Shown here: positions 55,288 through 64,000 of the stretch, piece by piece
Position numbering within the stretch: position 1 is the first letter of the stretch
How the letters are laid out: each line of letters starts with the position of its first letter
Assembly: GCA_020636195.1 (NCBI GenBank)
Contig: JACJYH010000002.1
Span: forward strand, 434,001-498,000
Reading direction: 5' to 3'
Length of the DNA stretch: 64,000 bases
From: Lewinellaceae bacterium
Lineage (GTDB): Bacteria; Bacteroidota; Bacteroidia; Chitinophagales; Saprospiraceae
Notes under the pieces: model-generated
Database searches by the model: none
What the model was told of the DNA's origin: nothing
The model's input: only the letters and a program-made list of their open reading frames with translations
Translations under genes and position numbers: made by a program

Positions 55288-56016
55288 ATGAAATTCTTTA
55301 TTTCTAGTTTCTTAGTTTTGAGTTTTTATCTTCCCATAAAGATGCATGCTCAGGAAAAATCCTTGAAAGTTGTTTATAAACAAACCAAATATTTCGATCC
55401 CAATGAGTTTATGCCTGATATGCCAAATGACTACACAACTCAAATGGTGCTCAGCATTCAAGACAGCGTATCATTGTATCAAAAAGATCCTGATCAAAAG
55501 GAAGAAATTTTCACTGATGAATCAGGATTTATACGAAGGATGAAAACCCAAAGAGCCAAGTCAATGCCTATTATCTATAAAAATTTAGACCAAAATGTAA
55601 TGGTATCACAGCAGTATTTTTTTGATAAATACTTTTTGATCCAAGATACTTTACAACCGATAAAATGGAAAATTGCAGTCGGTGAGCAAAAAAATATTGT
55701 GGGATATAATTGTATCAAAGCTTGGTTTAAAGATTCTACCCATAATGTGGTGGTGTACTTCACACCGACGATTCTCAATAATCAAGGTCCGGATCAGTAT
55801 TTTGGACTACCTGGATTGATACTTGAAGTGCAAAGTGCTGATTTTCATGCCATCGCTACTGAAGTAATTTCTGAAGATGAACCCAAAGGAATTTTGAAGC
55901 CTGCAAAGGGCACTGTGATGACTGCTCAGGCTTTTCAATCCATGAAAGAAGAGAAAATAAAAGAGAGAAAAGAAATGATGATGAATAATCGGAGACCTCA
56001 CATTATGAGAGGATAA
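55288..56016 (+). CDS. GLPGLI family protein
   Basis: A 242-residue secreted protein. The signal peptide ends MHAQ (~residue 22) and the family signature GLPGLILEV is at about residue 172. The body is beta-rich, with WKIAVGEQKNIVGYNCIKAW ahead of it, the usual layout of this Bacteroidota-specific family of unknown function. The C-terminus is basic and Met-rich. Confidence 0.92.
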   Translation: MKFFISSFLVLSFYLPIKMHAQEKSLKVVYKQTKYFDPNEFMPDMPNDYTTQMVLSIQDSVSLYQKDPDQKEEIFTDESGFIRRMKTQRAKSMPIIYKNLDQNVMVSQQYFFDKYFLIQDTLQPIKWKIAVGEQKNIVGYNCIKAWFKDSTHNVVVYFTPTILNNQGPDQYFGLPGLILEVQSADFHAIATEVISEDEPKGILKPAKGTVMTAQAFQSMKEEKIKERKEMMMNNRRPHIMRG

Positions 56017-56034
56017 TCCGAGGGATCCACTATA

Positions 56035-56697
56035 TCATTTTGTTTCCGCTTCGGAGTATTTAGGAAGCGCATTCAGTGTTTTTTCAAGGTGTGCGATCAA
56101 CATATCCCTTCCTAGGTCATAATTCTTATTATTGTTGATGACAATGTCCACTTTATTGAAAAAAGGATAAATAAATGATTCAAAAGAGGGGAGAACATGG
56201 TGTTCATACCTGTACAGCACATCTTCCAATGGATAATTTCTTTCTACTCTATCTCGCTTGATTCGTCTGATAATCTTCTGGGTATCAGAAGCATGAATTA
56301 AGATCTTTAGGTCAAGAAGGTTGTATATTTTTGTATCATAAAATACGAAGAGACCTTCCACGATTATGATAGGTGCCGGATTCAAGGTGTTAAATGTAGG
56401 CTGCTTCATTTCGTTGTTGAATGTATATTCTTCTCTTTCTACACGCAGCCCATTCATCAATTTTACCAAATCAAAATAAAATTCATCCAAAAGAATGGAG
56501 TCCGGGAGATCAAAATTTTTAATTCCATTTTCATCTGAGACCTGTTGTTCTCTTGGTTTGTAGTAATCATCTTGTGATAAGAAACAAATATGCTCACCAG
56601 GGAAAGCTCTCTTAATATCGCGAATAAATGAAGTCTTTCCTGACCCACTACCTCCCGAAATACCTATTAAATATGCGTTTGGATTCTTTAGGCTCAT
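56035..56697 (-). CDS. udk: Uridine kinase
   Basis: A 220-residue P-loop kinase. Walker A is GISGGSGSGKTSF near residue 13 and the SQDDYYK motif near 40 binds the nucleoside. DLPDSILLDEF near 63, EGLFVFYD near 115 and RIKRDRVER near 145 complete the family pattern. It phosphorylates uridine and cytidine in pyrimidine salvage. It is divergent from a nucleoside transporter (~120 bp apart), a natural functional pair. Confidence 0.93.
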   Translation of the reverse strand: MSLKNPNAYLIGISGGSGSGKTSFIRDIKRAFPGEHICFLSQDDYYKPREQQVSDENGIKNFDLPDSILLDEFYFDLVKLMNGLRVEREEYTFNNEMKQPTFNTLNPAPIIIVEGLFVFYDTKIYNLLDLKILIHASDTQKIIRRIKRDRVERNYPLEDVLYRYEHHVLPSFESFIYPFFNKVDIVINNNKNYDLGRDMLIAHLEKTLNALPKYSEAETK

Positions 56698-56772
56698 GAA
56701 ATTGGAAATTTTGAGGTAAAGGAAAGTTGGTTAAAAAACATGACTATATTGAAAAAAAGACTATTTTTCGGA

Positions 56773-56803
56773 CAAATTTATAAAAAGATAATCATATCAC
56801 AAA
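56773..56803 (-). promoter_or_regulatory. Promoter of udk (-33 TTTG, -7 TAAATTTG)
   Basis: The minus strand has TTTG at 56803-56800 and TAAATTTG at 56780-56773, with a 19-nt spacer. It lies in the shared divergent region with the nucleoside transporter gene. Confidence 0.6.
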
Positions 56804-56816
56804 AATAGTCACTTAG

Positions 56817-58115
56817 ATGGAATTATTATACAATATTCTCAGAGGAGCATTGGGAATGGCTGTTTTGATTGGAATTGGGTACTTACTCAGTTCAAACCGC
56901 AAAGCCATCAATTGGAAAACTACTGCAATCGGACTTTTAGCCCAACTGGTACTTGCATTAGGTGTATTGAAGATAGATGCTATTAAAGTTGTTTTTGAAT
57001 TTATTGGGGGACTGTTTGTGAAAATACTCGATTTTACAAAGGCCGGAACTACATTTTTACTGGGTGATAAACTGATGGATATTTCGAATTTCGGATTTAT
57101 CTTCTTGTTTCAGGTATTGCCAACCATAGTATTTTTCTCGGCACTGACATCCTTGTTGTTTTATCTTGGCATCATACAATTTGTTGTCAAGGGATTTGCC
57201 ATTGTTTTTACTAAACTTTTAAAAATTTCGGGTGCAGAAAGCCTCTCTGTGACGGGAAATATCTTCTTGGGACAGACAGAAGCTCCATTGATGATAAAGG
57301 CATACTTGGAGAGAATGAACAAATCCGAAATGCTACTCGTCATGATAGGAGGAATGGCAACTGTAGCTGGAGCTGTCATGGCTGCTTATATATCTTTCCT
57401 TGGTGGTGATGATCCCGTGGCGAGACTAGAGTTTGCAAAACACTTGCTTGCAGCTTCAGTTATGGCTGCTCCGGGAGCAATTGTGATTTCAAAAATTCTT
57501 TACCCACAAACTGAGGAGATCAACACTTCGGTGGAAGTGTCCTATGAAAATATTGGTACAAACATCTTAGATGCCATTGCTAATGGTACAACAGAAGGAT
57601 TGAAGTTGGCGGCCAATGTTGCAGCTATGCTATTGGTATTCATTGCCTTCATTGCTATGATGAACTCTATTCTTGGTTTTGTTGGCGATGTTACTTCATT
57701 GAATGATGTTATTGCAGCCAATACCATGTATTCAAAACTTTCAATAGAAACCATTTTGGGCATCATTTTCTCCCCATTAATGTGGCTCATCGGCGTTGCC
57801 AAAGAAGATATTATGGCCATGGGTCAGTTATTGGGTATTAAATTGGCGGCAAGTGAATTTGTGGCTTACACGCAGTTGGCAGACTTAAAGGATCCAACAA
57901 ATGCCTTGCATCTTGTCCATCAAAAATCTGTTATCATGGCAACTTACATGCTTTGTGGTTTTGCCAATTTTGCAAGCATTGGAATCCAAATAGGTGGCAT
58001 CGGTTCATTGGCACCGGGACAAAGAAAAACCTTATCAGAATTTGGTGTAAAAGCATTGATAGGCGGTAGCATAGCTTCCTTAATGTCGGCTACACTGATA
58101 GGTGCCATCATTTAG
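56817..58115 (+). CDS. nupC: Concentrative nucleoside transporter (NupC/CNT family)
   Basis: A 432-residue cation-coupled nucleoside symporter. It has about 8-10 membrane helices and the family signature segments GQTEAPLMIKAYL near 158 and GGMATVAGAVMAAY near 178. The LCGFANFASIGIQIGG segment lies near 375. Substrates are pyrimidine or purine nucleosides; uridine kinase lies divergently next door, supporting uridine/cytidine uptake and salvage. Confidence 0.94.
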   Translation: MELLYNILRGALGMAVLIGIGYLLSSNRKAINWKTTAIGLLAQLVLALGVLKIDAIKVVFEFIGGLFVKILDFTKAGTTFLLGDKLMDISNFGFIFLFQVLPTIVFFSALTSLLFYLGIIQFVVKGFAIVFTKLLKISGAESLSVTGNIFLGQTEAPLMIKAYLERMNKSEMLLVMIGGMATVAGAVMAAYISFLGGDDPVARLEFAKHLLAASVMAAPGAIVISKILYPQTEEINTSVEVSYENIGTNILDAIANGTTEGLKLAANVAAMLLVFIAFIAMMNSILGFVGDVTSLNDVIAANTMYSKLSIETILGIIFSPLMWLIGVAKEDIMAMGQLLGIKLAASEFVAYTQLADLKDPTNALHLVHQKSVIMATYMLCGFANFASIGIQIGGIGSLAPGQRKTLSEFGVKALIGGSIASLMSATLIGAII

Positions 58116-58155
58116 AATACTTTTTCTTTAGCTGTATCAAAATATTAATCAACAC

Positions 58156-59196
58156 TTAGTTTGGCTTACTATAATTAGTATTATTGATATAACTCTGATC
58201 CGTCAATGTCTTCAAAAATGCTAGAAGGTCTGATTTGTCCTGTTCATTCAACTTCAAACCTTCGGGTTTTAAATTGTATTGCAAAATAAATTCTACGGTT
58301 GGACTTGGTTTCACATGTTCGTTATAATGATTGATGACTTCTTCAAGGGTTTTAAATCTTCCATCATGCATGTACGGCCCAGTGAGTTCTATATTTCTCA
58401 ATGATGGTACCTTGAATTTAGCTTCATCTTCAATAGCTCCTGTAAGTCTCATACGGCCTTGATCCTTATAGACTTCATATAAACCATTATTTTCAAAGGT
58501 TTGGTTGGTAAATAAAAACCCTCCATGGCAACTACTACAATGGGTTTTATCGCTCATAAACAACTCAAATCCCAGTTTTTCTTCAGAAGTAAAATCAGAT
58601 TTCTTATTGATAAATTCATCATACTTTGATTCGCCGCTGATAAGAATTCTTTCAAAAGCGGCAATGGATCTTGTTATAACAAATGGATTTGGTGTGCTGT
58701 GAAATGCTGCCATTGATAGAGCTACATAGTCACCTCTGGAATTTAATTTTTTAGAAATGTCAACAATGTTGGAATTGAACTCATTATGCTCTTGAATTGG
58801 CACTAATATCTGCATTTCCAATGTAGGAATTCCACCTTCCCGAAGCAATCTTTTTTGATACACTACATTACTTAATGAAGGTGCATTTCTGGTTCCCAAT
58901 GTGCCACCAACTCCTTTGCTGAACGGAACATGATCAGAAAAAGCTAGCGATGGATCATGGCAAGACGCACAACTGATAGTGCTGTCCATGGACATGATAG
59001 GATCATAGAAAAGTTTCCTTCCTAGTAGTATTTTCTGTTCTGTAGGAAAGCTGTCTATGTCGATGTCAGGAATTGGGAAATGTGATGGTATAAAGTTTTG
59101 GTAAGCAAATGCAACAGCCGGGTCATCTTTATGACAAGCACTCACCGCTGTCAGGAGCGCTAGTATCATAACTATATTGAGAGAAAATCTCACCAT
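58156..59196 (-). CDS. Di-heme cytochrome c peroxidase / MauG-MbnH-like lipoprotein
   Basis: A 346-residue lipoprotein (lipobox VSAC, Cys21) with two c-type heme sites, CASCH (~residue 77) and CSSCH (~residue 218). The FSDHVPFSKGVGGTLGTRNAPSL and GPYMHDGRFKTLEEVINHYN segments are typical of the CCP/MauG family. Bacterial members detoxify peroxide or modify tryptophans. The adjacent MbnP-like gene upstream in the same direction supports an MbnH-type role, oxidising a Trp of the partner, which is the reason for preferring it over a plain peroxidase. Confidence 0.88.
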   Translation of the reverse strand: MVRFSLNIVMILALLTAVSACHKDDPAVAFAYQNFIPSHFPIPDIDIDSFPTEQKILLGRKLFYDPIMSMDSTISCASCHDPSLAFSDHVPFSKGVGGTLGTRNAPSLSNVVYQKRLLREGGIPTLEMQILVPIQEHNEFNSNIVDISKKLNSRGDYVALSMAAFHSTPNPFVITRSIAAFERILISGESKYDEFINKKSDFTSEEKLGFELFMSDKTHCSSCHGGFLFTNQTFENNGLYEVYKDQGRMRLTGAIEDEAKFKVPSLRNIELTGPYMHDGRFKTLEEVINHYNEHVKPSPTVEFILQYNLKPEGLKLNEQDKSDLLAFLKTLTDQSYINNTNYSKPN

Positions 59197-59221
59197 GACA
59201 TTGCTTCATCAATTCAAAGGC

Positions 59222-60206
59222 CTATTGGATGACAATTATCTTTGATTGGTTTTTATTTCCGGCACTCACCTGCAAGATGTAAATTCCGGATGGAATAAGA
59301 GATAATTCCAATTTGGAGTGTAATTCATGCAGGATATTATGAGAAATAGATTGTCCGAATAAATTATATACATCCACATTGATTTGGGTGGTCGGATTTT
59401 CTATATTGATGTATATCAAACGATTATGTTGATCAATGGTAGCAACATCTTTTTGAACGAGATCTTCAGAATTTGATATAGTAATAGGTGTGAAAAAACC
59501 ATTGTCCACTGCATTAACCAATAATTTTTTATTGATATCACTTTTACCATGCTCAATAATTGAACCTTTCATGCTCAATCCATTGAAAAGCTTTGAATAG
59601 TCCAATGTGACCTCCAAATTATCTAGATCATTTGAACCATTGGATTTAAAATCAAGAAGCGCACGAAATAATAACTCATCTCCCAAGCTGTGGATTTGAA
59701 AAGGCATCTCAGGAATTCCATCATTATTATTATCCACAACACCATCAATAGCCATAAATCTATATCCCGGCTGCCCAACCCCAATGCATGTCCGGAGACT
59801 TAGTACCAAGTGGATGTGATGGTGGATATAAGGTAGGATCACCATGGTTTTTATCGGGATCAATACCCACATTCATAGTGATTATGTTGAAATTGTAATC
59901 AGAAGGGTAGTTTCCTGCTGAATACAAAACATCGGGATCTAGTGCATTGACTAAAACATATGAATCTGCAATTCTAAATGAATCCGTATCAGACGTAAAT
60001 AATGAAACACCGCTGAGATAAAACTCAGCACGTATCAATTTCATTTTTTTCCCATTTTCAATTGTAAAAATGGTTTCATCGAGTACTAAAGGTTCACCAC
60101 TTACTGTATGATTGAATTTTAATTTTAGCTCCTTTGTTTGTGAATATGAAGCAGCTACAAATAAAAAAACAATACCTAATGTAAAAAAAATGGATTTCTT
60201 GTGGAT
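59222..60206 (-). pseudogene. MbnP-like protein with T9SS type A domain, frameshifted and lacking a start codon
   Basis: Two pieces in different frames make one MbnP-like protein. The 5' piece has a hydrophobic signal-like segment ending SYSQ, the strands MKLIRAEFYLSGV and NVGIDPDKNH, and stops after MHWGWAAG. The 3' piece resumes with GYRFMAIDG, continues the MbnP fold and ends in a T9SS type A tail (LSLIPSGIYILQV). Removing one G from the GGG at 59766-59768 joins them. No ATG, GTG or TTG precedes the signal in frame: an in-frame TGA lies at 60209-60207. MHWGW would hold the Trp that MbnH oxidises. The gene is 25 bp upstream of the MbnH-like gene. A real pseudogene or sequence errors are both possible. 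Confidence 0.75.
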
Positions 60207-60504
60207 TCAAATTTATTTTAGAAATACATAAGATGACAAAATTAAATATTATCTGTATCTCAATACATGTCGGAAATAATAAATTTCAAACTTTTCGCAA
60301 TGAAACAACTTTCAAAAGGATATGAAAAAAAATTGACTTATTCTTGTTTGTAAAAGACATTTTACCCAATTTTCAATCAAAAATCTGTAATAGGGGATCT
60401 TCTTCTTCGAATTCATGATAAATTGCTTGTATGGGAAGACAGTACGCAAAAAAGCCTTCCTGATTGCAAAAGAGAAATCGTGTCCAATCGCAATGATGGA
60501 TGGT
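60207..60504. other. Spacer without visible genes
   Basis: About 300 bp of AT-rich sequence between the MbnP-like pseudogene and the DUF6868-like gene. No convincing ORF, repeat or terminator was found. Confidence 0.45.
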
Positions 60505-60759
60505 TTATGCCGCTTTCTTCTCCATCATAACCATAGCAATATATGGGATGATGAAAAATACCCAAACACACATTTTCCAAATTCCCAAAACTAGCAGCCA
60601 GAATTGGTCGAACCATTCTCTCGTTGTCGTTGCAAAATTACCGAATATGCCAAAAAGCATGTCGTTAAAGAACAAGTAAATGATTCCGATCAAAAATAGA
60701 AAGGCAAAGTTGATGACTGAACACCAACCGAAAAATGTTTTTAGTTGTTTGAAATTCAT
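60505..60759 (-). CDS. Small membrane protein, DUF6868-like
   Basis: An 84-residue protein with two hydrophobic helices (~14-36 and ~55-75). FFGWCSVINFAFLF at the start and the FDQFWLLVLGIWKM and IPYIAM segments match the DUF6868 pattern of small proteins with unknown function. No signal peptide or lipobox. Confidence 0.7.
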   Translation of the reverse strand: MNFKQLKTFFGWCSVINFAFLFLIGIIYLFFNDMLFGIFGNFATTTREWFDQFWLLVLGIWKMCVWVFFIIPYIAMVMMEKKAA

Positions 60760-60940
60760 TGTAAAATATTTATAATTGATGTAAAAGCATTTTGATCCAT
60801 GAAATATGGTTGCAAGTTAATACTTTTTCTATTGGTTTCCAAAGATTTAGCTATTAAAAAGTAGATTGTGATATATTTTTTTTAGGAAGGTAGAGAGTTT
60901 GTGATTATCAATCTATTTCATTAATAGTTTTGCGAATCTT

Positions 60941-63900
60941 TCAATCGTGGATGCTGACTTCTATGGATGAAAGAATGTCTTTTACATCGGCAAGATTGCG
61001 GACGCCTTCTTTGGACATGATAAGGAAAGATGGTGATTGTTTCAGAGAAAGTTTTTTAATTTTTCCTTCATTGCTGATATAGGACATGATGTTGGCAAAA
61101 GTTTTGGTTTCAAAGAAGCGAGATTGGCCATTGGATATGAAATAGCAATTCAGTTTTCTGTTTTTTAAAACGATTCTTTCAAAACCCAATTTTTTAGCCA
61201 TAAAGCGAATTTTCAAACCATCAAAAAGTTCTTCTACCTCATGTGGAATAGCGCCGAATCTATCTTTCAGCGCAATAGAAAAAGATTGAATTTGTTCTTC
61301 AGATTCTAGAGTATCCAGCTCTGTATATAAACTTAGTCTCTCCTGGATATTGGTCACATACCAATCAGGAATGCGCATTTCGATGTCGGTGTCTATGTCC
61401 ACATCTCTAATAAAACTGGTTTTCTTTTCCATTTCCTCTTTGAAGAGGTCTTTGAAATCTGTTTCCTTCAATTCGTCGATGGCCTCTTCCAAGATTTTTT
61501 GGTAGGTTTCATATCCGATATCAGATATAAAACCACTCTGTTCGGCACCCAACAGATTACCGGCACCGCGAATATCCATATCCTTCATAGCGATCTGAAA
61601 TCCAGAACCTAAATCCGAAAATTCCTCTAACGTTTTTATTCGCTTGCGCGCTTCAGGTGTAAGCACTGAAAGCGGAGGTGCGAAAAGGTAACAGAAAGCT
61701 CGTTTATTTGATCTACCTACGCGTCCTCGCAATTGATGGAGATCACTCATTCCGAACTGATGGGCATTATTGATGATCATGGTATTAGCATTCGGAATAT
61801 CCAATCCTGTCTCAATGATGTTGGTGCATACAAGGACATCATAATGACCATCGATAAAACTCACCAAGGTTTTCTCCAAATTATGCGCCTCCATCTGGCC
61901 ATGTGCTACAGCCACTTCCACATCAGGACACAAACTCTGAATCAATCCGGCCATCTCAAAAAGGCTATTCACTCTATTGTGGACAAAAAATACCTGACCG
62001 CCCCGCATGACTTCATAATAGATGGCATCTTTGATAAGGTCATCATTGAAAATTCTTCTTTCTGTGTGGATGGGTTGACGATTCGGAGGCGGTGTTCTGA
62101 TGATCGATAAATCCCTTGCAGCCATCAAAGAAAATTGCAGTGTTCTCGGTATAGGCGTGGCTGTGAGCGTAAGGGTATCTACATTGACTTGAAGGGTTCT
62201 GAGTTTTTCCTTGGCGCTGACACCAAATTTCTGTTCTTCATCTATGATTAAAAGGCCTAAATCTTTGAAATTTAGGTTTTTATTCAACAAAGCATGGGTG
62301 CCGATGAGTATTTCTATTTTTCCTTCTTTTGTGAGCTGAAAAATGTCATTTTTTTCCTTAGTACTACGGAATCTATTGACATAATCCACTGTAACGCCAA
62401 ACTCCTTGAGTCTGTCATGAAAGGTTTTATAATGTTGTAGTGCCAGTATCGTTGTAGGAACGAGAACAGCTACCTGTTTACCGCTGACAACAGCTTTGAA
62501 TGCTGCTCTAATAGCGACTTCTGTTTTGCCGAAACCGACGTCTCCACAGACCAACCTATCCATTGGGTAAGGTTTCTGCATATCGGCTTTGACGTCTTGT
62601 GTGGCAGTAAATTGATCGGGTGTGTCTTCATAAATAAAACTGGCTTCAAGCTCATTTTGCAAATATCCATCTTGAGGAAATTGGAATCCTTTTGATGCTT
62701 TTCTTTGCGCATACAGTTTTATCAGTTCTTGAGCTATGTCTTTGACTTTTGCTTTGGTTTTTCGCTTAAGTGCTTTCCAAGCATCTGACCCTATTTTATT
62801 GAGTTTTGGTTCTGTTCCTTCCTTACCTACGTACCTTGAAATTTTGTGCAATGAATTGATTCCTACATATAAAATATCGTTGTTTTGGTAGATGAGTCGG
62901 ACAGTCTCTTGCTTGTGTCCATTGATTTCGATCGTCTCCAAACCCGAATATTTACCTACTCCGTGATCAATATGCGTGACAAAGTCTCCGGGTTGTAACT
63001 CTCGTAACATCTTGACATTCAGAGCAACATCTGATGTATAACTATTTTGTAGGCGATACCTATGAAATCTCTCGAATATCTGATGATCGGTATAGCAAGC
63101 TATTGCCAATTCCGTTTCTATGAAGCCTGCATGTAGGGAATGATGCAGTGGATGAAACTGAACTGCGACACGCATATCCTCAAAAATATTGTAGAAGCGT
63201 TCTATTTGTTTTACATTGTCAGTAAATATGTAGTTGGTAATACCCGCTGCTGTATTTTCTTGTAAGTTTTGGATAAGGAGGTTGAAGTTTTTATTGAAAA
63301 CAGGCTGTGGTTTAGAAAAAAATGGAATTGATATGACATCATCCGAACGTCTCTCATTCCCCAAATGTATAATATGGCAAAGGTCCAATTCATCCATAAT
63401 CTGTCCGGGATAAATGAAAGCCCTTTGATCATAGATGGTTTTTAGCTCTTCATCTTGATCGAATACCAGTTGGTTTGCGTAGGTTTCAGCTTTTTCGAAA
63501 CAAGTTTGCAAAACATCCTTCAAAAATTGAATATCCTTGATCCATACAGTTGTTTTGTCAGGAAGTATTTTAAAGATACTACTTTTTTGTTCTTTCGTGA
63601 ATGAAGTATTTATATTTGGGATAATATTTATTTCGACAATGTTTTGGATTGAAAGCTGGGTTAATGGATTGAAGGTTCTGATACTCTCAACATCTTCATC
63701 TAACAACTCAATTCGATATGGCCATTCATTTCCATACGAAAAGATATCTATGATGCCACCTCTGATGGCAAATTGACCTGGTTGATACACAAATTCTACC
63801 CGCTCAAAACTATACATCACCAATACTTCAATCAGTGTGTTCAAATCAAGAGAATGATTTTTTTGAATTTGAATTTTGTCAGCATCTAAGTATGATGGGT

Positions 63901-64000
63901 CAACCGCCTTTTCAAAAATAGCTTCGGGGTAGGTGACCAGAATTTTGACTTTTTTGGTTGTATGGAGCTTGTTGATACTGTCGGTACGGGTAAGAACATT
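60941..64000 (-). CDS. mfd: Transcription-repair coupling factor Mfd (5' end beyond the window)
   Basis: The frame is open to the window edge, giving 1019 visible residues of a ~1100-residue protein. Numbered from TTG 63844, the UvrB-homology region (FERVEFVYQPGQFAIRGGI) is followed by the CarD-like RNA-polymerase-interacting domain (GDFVTHIDHGVGKYSG, ~310). The RecG-like helicase motor has Walker A GDVGFGKTE (~440), IDEEQKFG (~545), TATPIPRT (~565) and the QLRGRVGRS motif. A C-terminal TRCF domain ends the protein. Mfd removes stalled RNA polymerase and recruits UvrA. A TTG at 63844 is not the true start because the frame continues with Mfd-like sequence upstream. Confidence 0.95.
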   Translation of the reverse strand, partial: NVLTRTDSINKLHTTKKVKILVTYPEAIFEKAVDPSYLDADKIQIQKNHSLDLNTLIEVLVMYSFERVEFVYQPGQFAIRGGIIDIFSYGNEWPYRIELLDEDVESIRTFNPLTQLSIQNIVEINIIPNINTSFTKEQKSSIFKILPDKTTVWIKDIQFLKDVLQTCFEKAETYANQLVFDQDEELKTIYDQRAFIYPGQIMDELDLCHIIHLGNERRSDDVISIPFFSKPQPVFNKNFNLLIQNLQENTAAGITNYIFTDNVKQIERFYNIFEDMRVAVQFHPLHHSLHAGFIETELAIACYTDHQIFERFHRYRLQNSYTSDVALNVKMLRELQPGDFVTHIDHGVGKYSGLETIEINGHKQETVRLIYQNNDILYVGINSLHKISRYVGKEGTEPKLNKIGSDAWKALKRKTKAKVKDIAQELIKLYAQRKASKGFQFPQDGYLQNELEASFIYEDTPDQFTATQDVKADMQKPYPMDRLVCGDVGFGKTEVAIRAAFKAVVSGKQVAVLVPTTILALQHYKTFHDRLKEFGVTVDYVNRFRSTKEKNDIFQLTKEGKIEILIGTHALLNKNLNFKDLGLLIIDEEQKFGVSAKEKLRTLQVNVDTLTLTATPIPRTLQFSLMAARDLSIIRTPPPNRQPIHTERRIFNDDLIKDAIYYEVMRGGQVFFVHNRVNSLFEMAGLIQSLCPDVEVAVAHGQMEAHNLEKTLVSFIDGHYDVLVCTNIIETGLDIPNANTMIINNAHQFGMSDLHQLRGRVGRSNKRAFCYLFAPPLSVLTPEARKRIKTLEEFSDLGSGFQIAMKDMDIRGAGNLLGAEQSGFISDIGYETYQKILEEAIDELKETDFKDLFKEEMEKKTSFIRDVDIDTDIEMRIPDWYVTNIQERLSLYTELDTLESEEQIQSFSIALKDRFGAIPHEVEELFDGLKIRFMAKKLGFERIVLKNRKLNCYFISNGQSRFFETKTFANIMSYISNEGKIKKLSLKQSPSFLIMSKEGVRNLADVKDILSSIEVSIHD

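Noticed and set aside
60413..60616. 67-residue minus-strand ORF overlapping the DUF6868-like gene
   Set aside because: Different frame over the small membrane-protein gene, no motif.
1..64000. CRISPR arrays, IS elements, prophage genes
   Set aside because: No regularly spaced repeats, transposase, integrase or phage structural gene was found on either strand.

Overview
This 64 kb window is AT-rich chromosomal DNA from a member of the Bacteroidota. Within the phylum, a Saprospiria-like lineage is my guess, not something the sequence proves. The evidence for the phylum is consistent: type IX secretion (T9SS) C-terminal sorting domains on several secreted proteins, GLPGLI, DUF4296 and DUF5683 family proteins, a PUL-type glucanase cluster, a TonB-dependent receptor with a carboxypeptidase-like N-terminal domain, and many upstream regions with the Bacteroidota -7 box TAnnTTTG. 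No transposase, integrase, IS or CRISPR array is visible, so the region looks like stable core chromosome with one accessory sugar locus.

Layout. Positions 1-7345 hold the 3' part of a beta-glucan (laminarin-like, beta-1,3/1,6) utilisation locus: two surface glycan-binding proteins (the first cut by the window edge), a terminator, then a tight operon of GH16, GH30, GH30 and an unusual glycerophosphodiesterase-GH16 fusion. The SusC/SusD pair would lie to the left of the window. Positions 7369-15861 carry a PLP enzyme, a frameshifted barrel protein, a TPP riboswitch driving a TonB-dependent receptor (so probably a thiamin receptor), an Nramp-UspA fusion transporter and small membrane or secreted proteins. 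Positions 15965-31237 include pnp, rpsO, a giant T9SS type B protein, an orphan TPR histidine kinase, a candidate small RNA, a secreted subtilase, a lipid flippase-like protein and an operon of TM2/SHOCT, CBS and Omp85 proteins.

Positions 31324-41835 have an S9 peptidase with an unusual C-terminal extension, a HExxH lipoprotein, yaaA with an M14-like secreted protein, a SpoIIE-type phosphatase, comF behind a tRNA-Pro(GGG), and an arginine deiminase-thioesterase-YihY operon. Positions 42189-46250 form an operon of an MBL hydrolase, parA, parB, a DUF5683 protein and corA. Positions 46254-64000 hold a T9SS esterase, infC with a non-AUG start and without its usual rpmI-rplT neighbours, clpC, a STAS protein with a membrane glycosyltransferase-like protein, a baeRF-like protein, sixA, udk divergent from a nucleoside transporter, an MbnH/MbnP-like heme enzyme and substrate pair (the substrate gene frameshifted), and the 3' part of mfd.

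The most interesting items for follow-up are the GDPD-GH16 fusion inside a glucanase operon, the MbnH/MbnP pair with T9SS signal and frameshift, the cryptic M14-like secreted protein beside yaaA, and the orphan promoter-terminator unit near 23.8 kb. All family assignments come from reading the translated sequences and motifs by eye; no database search was run.
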